Of a stretch of 64,000 bases of DNA, positions 1-10,047 are shown piece after piece; position 1 is the stretch's first letter; each line of letters begins with the position of its first letter. Source of the DNA: Linnemannia elongata (Eukaryota; Mortierellomycota; Mortierellomycetes; Mortierellales; Mortierellaceae); contig JAXBDG010000008.1 of the NCBI GenBank assembly GCA_036320915.1, positions 434,001 to 498,000 of the forward strand. Direction: 5' to 3'. Made by a program: the position numbers and the translations under genes. A model generated the notes under the pieces. The model was not told the DNA's origin and ran no database searches. It saw only the letters and a list, made by a program, of their open reading frames with translations.

Positions 1-1223
1 CCGTTGTCAGCGGGGGGGTCATTACCGAACACAGTGGCAGTGGCGTTGGCAATGACAGACAGTGTCAGCGAGTGGAGACTGGTCCTGGGAGAAGCCAGGA
101 GGGACGTCGAGTAGTCGATCCGGTCGCTGGTCTTGCAGGCGTCTAGGAGCTTGAAAGAAAGTAGGTTTGGACACGACAGGGCAAGAGACTTCAAGTTCTT
201 TTCCACGATGTGGGTACTGGCCTGCACAGACTTGAACTCAACCGCGCGCAGGTTCGGACAAGATCGGTAGAAAAAGTCCATTTGAAAGAGATGAATCTCA
301 CAGGAGGAAACGGCGAGTGTTCGCAGACTTGGGAACTGCTCGCTCTTGGGGACTGGTGGCGGCGCTTCTTGATCTGTCGCCGACGACTCCTGAACCTCGA
401 GGGTCTCGAACATCTCGGAGACCTTGCTGATATGTCCGTCCAAATTAGCGTCCTGGGTCTTGTGCGACTCCCACGAGACAGACAGCGAGTTCAGATACTT
501 ACACTCTCGACTGGTTCGCAGGATAACATCCCAATCGCAGAGTCGGTTCTTGTGGACGATATAGCCGTTGCTGTCAAGCCCACCGACGATAGTCAGCCTC
601 CTCAGTCTTGTCAAGGTGGGGACACACCAGAGAACTTCCGGTCTCAGATCTTCGTGCGCGATCGACAGAGTGAGCTCAGCGACATAAGGCAATTTGGAGA
701 GTAACGAGTCCAGGAGATCGGTCTTCCACTCGTTCCTGATCCTGAACTGTCGTTCCTGATCGGCATCCTTGCCTCCTGCACCATCGTTTTCCCATGCCCC
801 ACGCAACCGCCTCTCTATGACCTCTCCATCAGCGACCACCAAGTCTGGCGAAAACAACTTCAAATGCAAAGCCTCGACATTCTGACATCGGTCCACAACA
901 TATCCCACAATTCCCTCCCGATCCTCCGGATCATAGATCGACAATGTCAACGACCTCGCCGCAAGTCCATTCCTGACCAACACTTCACGATCCTTCTCGT
1001 CCAGATTGGCATCGATGAAGACTCGTTCCCAGAGGTAAGGAGCAAAGAGGCGCCACCAAAGCTTACAGACGAGGACGGCGGATTTTAGGTGGGTTCCTTG
1101 CAGGCTTTGACGGATGAGGTAGGAGATTTCTGCCATGTCAAGGGCGCGATTCATGGCTGAGTAGGGGGATGCGAGTGTTGGTGGTTGTGGTAGTGTGGTA
1201 GTGTCATCTAAAGGGTCCGCCAT
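1..1223 (-). CDS. F-box/leucine-rich-repeat protein, 3' end beyond the window
   Basis: One uninterrupted reading frame runs from the ATG at 1223 to the left edge, giving 407 codons with no stop. The N-terminal part (residues about 25-65) reads like a degenerate fungal F-box: SYLIRQSLQGTHLKSAVLVC followed by KLWWRLFAPYLWERVFI. The rest alternates short leucine-rich stretches (LRRLTIVGG, LKSLALSCPNLLSFKL, LHSLTLSV), as in LRR-type substrate receptors. Proteins of this plan bind Skp1 through the F-box and deliver targets to SCF ubiquitin ligases. That role is family knowledge; the target is unknown. No intron is needed within the visible part. The start follows a purine-rich leader (ACAAAATGG) and no earlier in-frame ATG is attractive. 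The gene is truncated by the window, so C-terminal repeats are missing. Confidence 0.8.
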   Translation of the reverse strand, partial: MADPLDDTTTLPQPPTLASPYSAMNRALDMAEISYLIRQSLQGTHLKSAVLVCKLWWRLFAPYLWERVFIDANLDEKDREVLVRNGLAARSLTLSIYDPEDREGIVGYVVDRCQNVEALHLKLFSPDLVVADGEVIERRLRGAWENDGAGGKDADQERQFRIRNEWKTDLLDSLLSKLPYVAELTLSIAHEDLRPEVLWCVPTLTRLRRLTIVGGLDSNGYIVHKNRLCDWDVILRTSRECKYLNSLSVSWESHKTQDANLDGHISKVSEMFETLEVQESSATDQEAPPPVPKSEQFPSLRTLAVSSCEIHLFQMDFFYRSCPNLRAVEFKSVQASTHIVEKNLKSLALSCPNLLSFKLLDACKTSDRIDYSTSLLASPRTSLHSLTLSVIANATATVFGNDPPADN

Positions 1224-2067
1224 TTTGTTCTGTTTCTTTCGACTGTAACTTGGAAAGTGAATGAGAGTGAGAAAGAAGAGTGATTGTTAACGAATGTAGC
1301 AAAAGGAATGAAAAGTGAATGTGGTCGTCCATTTTAAGTTTGTCGTAAGAGGCGCAGCCCCGTTGCCACTAATTACTTAATTTACGGGGTTGACTACGGC
1401 AGACGCAGTCAGGGCGCAAAACTGGAAATTGTTTTATCCTCTCTGTGTGATCAACAGGGCCTCGGCCATCCATGTTCCATAACTTGCTCCATAAAAATTG
1501 ATCAGGAAATATAGCGCGCGGGGGGGGGGGGGGGGGAGATGGGGTACAACCAACTTGACGTGATGGCGGAGTGGGCGTAAGGGTGCCGAAGTGGAAGTAT
1601 GGGAGGACCTGGAACTGGTTTTTGTTTTCTTTCGACATGCAAACAGGTCTGTCCTTCCTCCCATAAAAATGACTACGCGTCCTCTCGACCTAGCAATGAA
1701 CTTGTCTAAATATCTTTCGTGTTTTGCTGTCAGAGCTTGGCAACTTTTTATTGCTGGCGGCGAAATGTTGTGGCTAAGTGAGAAGGCAGGATGGTAGCAC
1801 GGAAGAACAAACAAAACAACAAAAACAACAAAAACAACAAAAACAACATAAAACAAATATAAACGTCAAATATTGATGAATTCTATACTATAATCTTTTA
1901 ATGTTTCTCAAAATAACAACCAAAGAAAAAAAAATGCAATTGTGACCCAGGCGCTCTATGACACCGATGGTCGCGCTTGGGGAGGTGAAGGAAAGGGGAG
2001 AACGAGTGGAGAAGGAGTAGAATGAACAAATGATGTGATATAGATGTAACATAGTCAGGGATATTGT
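1224..2067. other. Intergenic stretch without a supported gene
   Basis: This lies between the F-box gene and the 3' end of the AFG1-like gene. It contains a G17 run near 1520-1537 and a short tandem array of the 9-mer AAAAACAAC (about four copies, 1814-1850). Several short frames exist on both strands, but they read through homopolymers and show no domain or convincing composition. The part next to 1223 presumably holds the promoter of the F-box gene. Confidence 0.6.
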
Positions 2068-4138
2068 CTAAAGACCCCATCCAGGACCCTGCATCTCAAT
2101 AAGACGACTCTCAGCACGCTGCACCGCAAACTTCTCTTCCTCGCCTGAGAAGATAGGACTCTTCTTGACCTGCGAGACATCGTTCAATCCCAAATCATCC
2201 ATCATCTGTCGCTGTGCTGGGGTTAATTCTCCCATAGTCGAGGGGTCCTCGTCTGCCGAGTGGGCTCCAGAGCCGCCGCCAAAGATTTCAGAGATGGGTC
2301 CGTCTGCTGAACAGACGAGTTTGACTTGACATTCGTACAGGGCATCGATTAAGGTGATTAGGCGACGGGTTTCGTTTCTGTGCAGGGTTGTTGGCTTGAG
2401 TTTTGGAATGTCAGTTAAGATCAATGTGTTGATGCTCTCTGCCAAGTGAAGATAATCCGCAGCGCTCAATGACTATAGTATCATATAACAATAAAAAAAA
2501 AGCGTTAGATGACATGGCACCTTCATTCAAACAGATGCACGAGATGATTGAAATTGAAGTGATAGGACATACCTTGGCGCAGAGATCGTCAAAGGAGCAC
2601 TTGGCAATGTTTCCGGCAGTCTGGGGGAGGACTAACTCGCGTCCCAAGAAACTCAGGTGCTTCTCCTGAACTGGGTGTCCGTTACGAATCGTCGCAAAGT
2701 ATTCATCCACCTCCCTATCTGTGTCTTTTGTCAATGGCCAGAAGAATCGCTTCTCTTCGACCAAAGTTGTAGTTCCTGTTGATGCCTTTGCTGCTGCAGG
2801 GACGACCTTGGGAAGTGTAGATCCAGTCGCCGATGCAGCATGTTTACTCCTGTCTGTTGGCTTGGCAGACTGGAAGAAAGTCTTCTTCTCCCTACGGTAA
2901 TCAATTCCGCCATCCAGACACTTGACCACACAATGGTTCTCGAGGACGGCAATTCCGGGCAAGAAACTTTCGCGCTGAATACCGTTCTTGTACAACTCTG
3001 TAGGGTGACGGTTTGACGTTGTAACCAAAACAACACCACGATGAATAACTAGCTCTTCCAAAAGTCGTCTCAACAACATGGCGTCTGCGATATCCGTGAC
3101 CTGAAACTCGTCCAGACAAAGGACTCTGCTTTCCTCTGCCAAGGAGTCTGCAAGGAAAGGGATTGGATCCTGGTGTTGATGTGTCGTCGTCTTGAGGTGG
3201 TGGAGTCGTCCATGGAGCTGGAGCATAAAGTTGTGAAAGTGGATACGCTTTTTGTCGGAACGTCCCAGGGTGTTGTAAAAGAGATCCATCAGCATAGTCT
3301 TTCCGGTTCCGACGCTTCCGTACAGGTATAATCCCTTGGGGATCGCTGCAATCCTGGCCTGCTCTGCTTCCTTGGCCAGACGCTCCTCCTCCTTCTTGTT
3401 GAACATGCTCGACATCTAGTATTTTCAATTCATTACATCAGGGATGGAAGTTGGACATTAGTGGGTCTATCAGATTAAACAGCAGCGTGATGGTAGTATG
3501 CCAATTGACGAAATCCCTTGTGGCTCATACCTTGGCAAACAGTCCACGTTCGGGTTCGGGCTTCTTTTCCTGTGAGAGCGGTGCGGGGTTGTAGTCCTTG
3601 AGGCGATCATGCATTTCCTGTAACGTCTCGATGATCGTCCTCTGGAAGTCGTCCTCCTTCAGCGATCCCTGAGCAATTAAATCATTATACACCGGCATAG
3701 GGCCTAAACACACACAAAACGTCATCCTAGAAGTTAGTAAGCATGCTAACCATGGGTCAATTGATGACCAATTGATGACCTATCGCTTACACAAGTACAA
3801 CAGCGTGACATACCATTGCTCAATTCCTCCGCATCCATCGAGACTGTAAGAATGGACCGCCGGGCGTTTGTAATCGAAAGGATAGGTCTGCTGGAGATGG
3901 CCGAAGCTTGGACTCCGATGGACCGAGGGGTTGACAGCAGGTGATATCCTCTCTGAGTAGTGTTGGCGAGAAGCTGTTTCCGGGGCGCTGTTGTCACTTT
4001 CGTAGACTGTCCCTGAAGGCGATGGTGTGATGAAGCTGTGGTCGAGAAGGTCCTGGTGGATGCTGCCCTGGTTTGTTGATGAGCGGCAAAAGTAGCGGTC
4101 TTGACGACATGGCTGCACGCCCTTCCTGGTCCTGCCAT
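2068..4138 (-). CDS. afg1: AFG1/LACE1-family mitochondrial AAA+ ATPase
   Basis: Four exons, 4138-3814, 3703-3531, 3415-2573 and 2472-2068, join in frame to 581 aa. The first about 100 residues are rich in Arg/Ser/Thr/Ala with almost no acidic residues, as expected for a mitochondrial presequence. An AAA+ core follows: Walker A GSVGTGKT near residues 199-206, Walker B VLCLDEF near 264-270, then the family segment DIADAMLLRRLLEEL and a sensor-like VTTSNR. AFG1 is a membrane-associated matrix ATPase that helps turn over or mature respiratory-chain subunits such as cytochrome oxidase (family knowledge). A roughly 40-residue Ser/Ala/Thr/Lys-rich insert (KPTDRSKHAASATGS and on) sits between the core and the FFWPLT segment. 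The last exon carries the conserved RRLITLIDALYE and LVCSADGP segments. Splice phases are 1, 0, 0. Confidence 0.93.
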
Positions 4139-4551
4139 GATGAGATTAGTGTAGTGCGTGGGTGATGAATGTAAAAAAAGAAATAGAAGGAAATAAAAAA
4201 AAAAAGAGAGAGAGCAAGAGATGTCCACTTTGTTCACTTCGTTGGTACTTTCTGTTCCGATCGGAAGAACCGAAAGAAGCGAAGTGACTGTTTGGACACC
4301 GACGATTCTCTTTCACTCTCCTATGTCATTGACATATCGCACACAAACTTTACTTCTCAAAGGGAATGCGGGGTATTTGCTTACTTACATTGGTGGAAAA
4401 GGCGATCGGCAAAATAAGATAATCCTTTCCCCTAAAAAAACAAAACATTGGCGGTCAAGACAACGGGAAACTGGTTTCATTATCCCTTTTATTCTCATGA
4501 TGTTATGGAATGCAAATGAAAAAGAATAAATCGACTGAAAAAATAAAAGCG
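4139..4551. other. Intergenic stretch, no gene seen
   Basis: Upstream of the AFG1-like start and downstream of the Q-rich gene. It holds a purine tract (AAAAAAAAAGAGAGAGAGCAAGAG near 4195-4220) and AT-rich DNA. A 102-residue open frame on the plus strand (4221-4529) has no recognisable composition or domain. The segment most likely contains the promoter of the left gene and the terminator of the right one. Confidence 0.5.
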
Positions 4552-6611
4552 CTATTGCTGATGGGGTTGTTGCTGATCTGCCCAGGAGACGGAAGGTGTG
4601 CGTGCATGGGTCAGAGTTGGTGAGCCCAGCATAGTCTGCGAGTCTTTGCTGCGACTATCAATGGACAACGAGTGACAGACGCAGTTAGGATGAGGAGGGG
4701 GGGGCAGGCGCGGATTCGAGGAAGGATAGGGCCAAGATACGAGAGAGAGAGAGAGAAAGAGAGAGAGAAAACACTGAGCTGAAGCAGCGCGATATTTTAT
4801 TTCCGGAAAGATAAGTGGAAATGGGCACGCTTACCGAGGTCGTCCCTTTGGTCGAGGAGGTCCCTGGAAATCTTGCTGACCCTGCATCATCTGTTGTTGC
4901 TGTGCCTGTTGCTGTGCTTGCTGTTGCTGTTGTGCTTGCTGTTGTTGCTGCTGCTGTTGCAAGAATTGTTGTTGCATGAGATGTTGCTGCTGCTGAGCAT
5001 ACATCTGCTGCTGAGGGTTTTGCTGCTGCTGTGCCTGAAGGTGCTGCATCATCTGTGGGTGCATCTGTCCCATGTTGACATATCCTGGAGGCATCCCCAT
5101 ACTCATCTGCCCGGGCATCGATCCTCCTGGCATCTGCTGCATCAAACTGTCCGGAGACACAAATCCACCTGCCATCATCCCTCCTGGCATGCCTCCCATC
5201 GACTGAGAAACCATCATAGGATTAATTCCTTGCCCGGGTTGTTGGAGCTGCTGCTGCTGGAGCTGCTGCTGTTGTTGAAGTTGCTGTTGGTGCTGCAGCT
5301 GTTGCTGCTGTTGAAGTTGCTGGAGCTGTGGATGTGATGGTTGCTGTGGTTGCTGTCCTTGTTGTGATGGTTGCTGTGGTTGCTGTTGCGGTTGCTGCTG
5401 TTGAGGTTGCGAGGGCTGAGGCTGTTGCATGCCTTGTCCCACGGCAGCGTTCGAGAGTTGGTGTGCGAATGCGGCACCTTGCTGGGTAGGTGACATCAGT
5501 GGGTTTCCTCTGTTGGGTAATGGCCGGTTCATCAGGGCTGGGTTGAGAGTGGGCGAGGTCAAGTTGCTGTTTTGGTTGGGTGTGCTGTTCAAAGCGTTGT
5601 TCAGACTTCCGTTGCTTGCAGTAAGTGACCCGTTCGGGTTTGATGCCGACGACTCTTCCTTGACTTCAGGACCAGTTGGTGTTGAGGGTACTCCTCCAGC
5701 CGACGCCGGTGCTGATACAGCTGCTGATGACGGGGTAGGGGTTCCTGTCCTCAATGATGACGCCGTCACACCAGGTTCCCCGTTCGCTCCCAGCTCTCCT
5801 GGGGTCGCCTCTGCTGTTGCTCCTAGAACGCCATTTTCTACAGTGCCGTTAGCACCTTCCTGCCCCACTGTCACTGTTGGTATAGACGCGTCTGGACTAT
5901 TTGCCATTTGAATAAAAGGGAGCATTGTCAGCGCTGAGTTCTTGGTATAAAATTGACGAGTGGTTTCCCCTGTTCATAGACGCGTCAGCGGAATATGCTT
6001 ACGTTTCTGGCTCGACTTTATCGCTGTAACCACTCCAGTAGAGATTAGAAGCACGATCTACGTGGTATGTCCGGGTGGATGGACAGAGATAGGGACCTCT
6101 ACTCTTGCGGGCAGCTATGAGCAGCGTGTTCCAGTCTATGAGCGATTGCAGTCGAGGCGCTTTTAGTTGTTAGAAGAGGATATCTCGAAACAGCAACAAG
6201 GGGGTAACAGCAGTTGATGGAGGGAAGGGTGTTAATAACCAAGATCGAGGAAGAAAGGGACTCAAACTTACATGAAGTATCGCGAATAGCACCGTGTTTT
6301 CGCATCTCCTTCCGTTGGCCTAATAAAGAAAAAAAAAAAAAAACCAACACGGCCGAGATAATTAGAGAGAGAGAGTGGCGTGACATTATGGGCGCCGAAC
6401 CGTGAACCCTTTTACAGATAGACAGCGACAGGACGAATAAGAGCATGTTGAGGTGGTGCTTACCGACGCTGATATATTCGCGTGGTCGTTTGGAGAGGTC
6501 GGCGAGGACGGTGGTCGTAGTTGTGAGGGTGATGGTCCCGGATGAAGTTGGAGCGGGGATTAAGTCGAGGGCGGGGGACTGCTGACGCGAAAGTGGATGA
6601 GAGTGTGACAT
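4552..6611 (-). CDS. Unrecognised nuclear-type protein with poly-Q/Met-rich C-terminal half
   Basis: Five exons, 6611-6464, 6319-6272, 6159-6003, 5896-4835 and 4654-4552, keep one frame and give 505 aa. The order is a Ser/Thr-rich N-terminus, then a compact conserved-looking segment of about 80 residues (KRPREYISVGQRKEMRKHG, then SPRLQSLIDWNTLLIAARKS, then DRASNLYWSGYSDKVEPE). After it come an acidic Ala/Gly/Ser/Pro linker (117-200), a long Gln tract interspersed with Met/Gly/Pro (about 240-465), and a basic end with an AT-hook-like PRPKGRPRRSKD. The composition resembles transcription co-regulators of SAGA, Mediator or SWI/SNF, but I do not recognise the family and assign no function. The open frame could be read without splicing past 4835, ending at once with TAA, but that TAA lies inside a GTAAGC donor and the downstream exon fits the phase. 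Intron 4 contains a GA-rich tract near 4739-4770. Confidence 0.72.
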
Positions 6612-7711
6612 GGTCCTTGAGTGGTGTCTCCTGTGAGAGGGGTGGTGGGATGTGGGCGCGCCTTCGTCCTTCATTCTTGTTTCCTTCTTCTTTCTTGTTA
6701 GTCCAGGGTAATATAGGTAGTGAGTGAAAAAAGCGTTTGAGAAGGGTTCTATGGGTGAGAGCCAGATGAAGATGATGACGATGACGAGGAAGGGACTGGG
6801 ATCCTGCTGGGTGCAGTGCAGTGCAGTGCAGGACAGTGAGTGAGAGGGAGGGGGTTGATCAGCGGCGGAATCAGTCGCAACTTTTTTCTTGTTTCTTGAC
6901 AGGCCACTCCTTGGCTGCAAAGTGGGTGATGTCATGTGATTAGCGATTAATCTGTGATTAACACAGGCCCTTAATCAATACTTTAATTGATCAATAATAA
7001 GTGATCATCCTCAATTGGTTACTTTTTTTTCAGGTCCAGCAAGTCCCTTTGATCGTCCCTGGCTTGGTTGGACTGTTGAAACGGACTGGATGCCCCGTCT
7101 CCCTCTCCCGCATCTCCGCCCCCAGCCCCTGCATCTTGAATAGATAGAGGGGGGGGGGGGTTCAGTAGGTACCTCACAACAAGGAAGCCTGGGACGAGAG
7201 CAGGCACACCGCCCATTCATATACCATAAACTCCTATTTGAAGTCCTCAAACGTAGATACGCAAATGTGCGTTCAAGAGAGAGAGAGAGAGAGAGAAAGA
7301 GAGAGCACCGCATCGAATACTCACAAGAGAGCCGTTAGCAAAACTAAAACAGAGTCTGTACCCTACCAGCCCGCCACATTGCAGGGACCCCTCCCCCTCC
7401 CCCTCCCGATATGTATTTTGCATGTGTTCTAAAAATACAAAGGGGTGACAAGCCGTACAATAATTCATAGGTCTGGGCTCGTCCAACGTTATCGTTGTTA
7501 TTTTTTTATTTTGTGTCCCGTTGGACGTTTTTCTTCCCTTTTTCTCTCTCCCTCTTTCTCTCTCTCTTTCTCCTCTCTCTTTCTCCATCATCCTTCTTTC
7601 TTCCCTCCTCCCTTATCTCCCCTCCTCTCCCCCCTCCCCCCTCCTTCTCTCTCCACTCCTTCTCTCCTCTCTCACACCACCCATAGACATATACACTCAT
7701 CCTCATACAAG
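6612..7711. other. Intergenic region with divergent promoters and pyrimidine tract
   Basis: Separates two divergently transcribed genes. Visible elements are a (GTGCA)4 run at about 6811-6830, a GA tract near 7279-7306, and a CT-rich block of roughly 150 nt (7540-7680) directly before the ATG at 7712. CT blocks of this kind are common in core promoters of highly expressed filamentous-fungal genes. The open frames here only encode low-complexity Ser/Leu/Pro or Arg/Glu strings created by the CT block and are rejected. Confidence 0.6.
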
Positions 7712-9643
7712 ATGATGAAAAAGGCCAGACCCAACTCCGTCTCGGCGTTGCCATTACACCAGTTCAAGGACAAGCCCATCCCTTCCTCATCTGACTCCCT
7801 CTCCTCTTCAGGCGGTCTTCCCGGCGGCCTCAACCTCCGCAAGGTCATCCTCGGCGCTGGAGGAATCCTCTTTGTCTATATCATGCTCTCCACATTCTTT
7901 GGACCCGGTCCCGAGCATGATTCTAACAAGACACCGTCGACCATGAGGCCCGAGACCGACCCTTACATCCATGTCCCTATCGACAACGATACCCCTCACC
8001 GTTACACCAATCCGGATTCCAAGCCTCCGGGCGAGTATGGCGATAACAAGGATGACAGGAATCCATGGGTTTCTCCCCCAGAGGAGAAGAAGCCAGCACC
8101 AGCGGGATCGGGATCTCAATCGGGTGACGATACAGGATTGAAGAGACCAGTGGAGGAAGAAGAGGAAGAGCAGGTCACCCCTCCTCCAGTCATAAACAAC
8201 AACAGTGGCGAGTCCGAGGAGGAGGAAGAAGAAGAGACTGACGAGGAGATGACCGACGAAGATGAGACTCTCCTCTCGATTGCTATCAAGAACCGCAAAA
8301 ACTCGCCCGCCTCCTACGTCGACCTCCTCTCGGCCAACCGTCGTGAGCGCGACTATGCCATCGCTCTGATGGTCAAAGAGGCCGACGTGGCTCTCAATAA
8401 CAACCAAGTCTACTCTGTCATGAACAAGAACCAGTTCCCACCCTCGGGCAGCAAGCACGACTACCTCTCCCTCTCAAAGTACTACTGGCCCAACCCCAAC
8501 ACCCCCGACCATCTGCCTTACATCCGCAAGGATGGCCATATCAACCACGATGAGATTAATTCCGTCGAGGATTACAAGCTGTTGAGGGCCATGATCCGCG
8601 AGGTTCATATCATGGGCATGGCCTATCATTTCACAGGCAAGAAGGAATATTTGAGAAAGTGTGTTGCCCGTTTGAACGAGTGGTTCTTTGATGAGGAGAC
8701 ATATATGAACCCCAACATCAACTTTGGATCTCTCCAGAAGGGCCAGAAGCTTGGTGTCCGTACCGGTGTCCTTGACATGTTCCCCATCATTCGGTAAGAT
8801 CTATTTGCTTTTGCTCAACTGCTTGTGGATTATAACATTGCGTTCAGTTGCACCCTCAAACAAAGCATGATTCTAATCAAATACCCACCGTTTATTGGAC
8901 CTCCACTCTACCCCCCTATAAACAGTGTGTTCGATGCATTGCACTACTTGAAGCAGGACCCAGAGTGGCCTCAGGACATGATCCCCAACCTCCAAGGCTG
9001 GTTCACTAAATACGTCAAATGGCTCGAGACCTCCCCACTCGCAAAACTCGAACGCAAGGGCAACAACAACCACGGCACTTACTACGACGTCCAACTCATT
9101 GGAATCTACCAATTCCTCGGCCGCATCGAAGATGCCCGTGCCGTCGCCCGAGACGGACTCCAGAACAGAATTGAACGTCAGATCACTGGTGAGGGCCGTC
9201 AGCCTGAGGAGCTTGCCCGGAAGACCTCATGGTACTACTCGGTTTTCAACCTCCAAGCTTTGATGCACTTGGCTCGTGAGGCAGATGATCTGGGAGTCGA
9301 CATGTGGTACCATGAGGGACCCGATGGTCAGTCGATCAAGCAGGCGGTTGACTTCTTGTTGCCATACTCACTTACGGGTGGAGAGGGGTGGCCTGTGGTC
9401 AACATTGACAAGTTCCCCATGGGCGATTACTTGAAGTGTCTCCAGATTGCCTGGAACATTTACGGAGATGAGCGGTACTTGGAAGCGATCAAGGTCTTGC
9501 AGCCCAAGGTTCAGGCATTGATGGATATCGGCCCACCCACTGGCTTGAAGCAGATCTCGACGTTTATGTGTGATATGTCGGTACTTATGGAGGCTGGTAT
9601 CCGTGGTGGTCAGGGATTCGTCTGGCACTGGTGCCTCACGTAA
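7712..9643 (+). CDS. Membrane-anchored alginate-lyase-fold protein
   Basis: Two exons, 7712-8793 and 8926-9643, give 599 aa. A short basic cytosolic tail is followed by one hydrophobic helix (residues about 44-63), which predicts a type II Golgi or plasma-membrane protein. Residues about 65-190 form a Pro/Glu/Asp-rich stalk containing runs of Glu. The catalytic module starts near 190 and matches the alginate_lyase family (PF05426), with KYYWPNP, GMAYHFTGKKEYL and the hallmark GNNNHGTYYDVQLIGIY, whose Asn-His-Tyr cluster is the family's active-site region. Such enzymes beta-eliminate uronic-acid polymers. The natural substrate here is unknown; glucuronate-containing wall polysaccharide is a reasonable inference for Mucoromycota. 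The start at 7712 (ATGATGAAAAAG) follows the CT block; the frame stays open further upstream only through low-complexity sequence. Confidence 0.88.
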
Positions 9644-9931
9644 AGTGTACCCCCCCCCCCCCCCCCCCCCCCCCTTTCCTTTCACGTTAGATATTTGCTT
9701 TTTTCTTTCTCTCTTAGAATGACACTTTTTTCTTCACGTTTTTTTTTTTTCATTTTCTCTCATGACAGCTACCATCTCTTTTTTTTTTTTCCACATTTAC
9801 GTTCTAAAAGAAAAAAAAAAAAACATAAAAAAGAATAAACCATTTACACACAAAGGCTGGACCTCTAACACAAAATCATTAAAAGCAATCCCCCCAAGAA
9901 AAGAATGAAAAGCAAATCTAAGAGCATATCA

Positions 9932-9976
<45 letters not shown>

Positions 9977-10047
9977 TTTGGTTGTTTGCGATAATAGTAG
10001 TTCTTTTTTCCTAGTTAGAACAAAAGAAAGAAAATCGTTCTTGTCCT
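9644..10047. repeat. Convergent 3' intergenic region with extreme homopolymers
   Basis: Lies between two convergent stop codons. It starts with an uninterrupted C run (9650-9674, 25 nt) seven bases after the alginate-lyase stop, continues through several T and A runs, and ends with a T run of about 42 nt (9934-9975). No coding potential. The A/T-rich parts probably serve as poly(A) signals for both genes. Confidence 0.7.

Noticed and set aside
4873..5337. Leu-rich 154-codon plus-strand frame that looks like a membrane protein
   Set aside because: It is the antisense of the CAG/CAA repeat exon of the Q-rich gene, so the Leu/His strings are a complement artefact.
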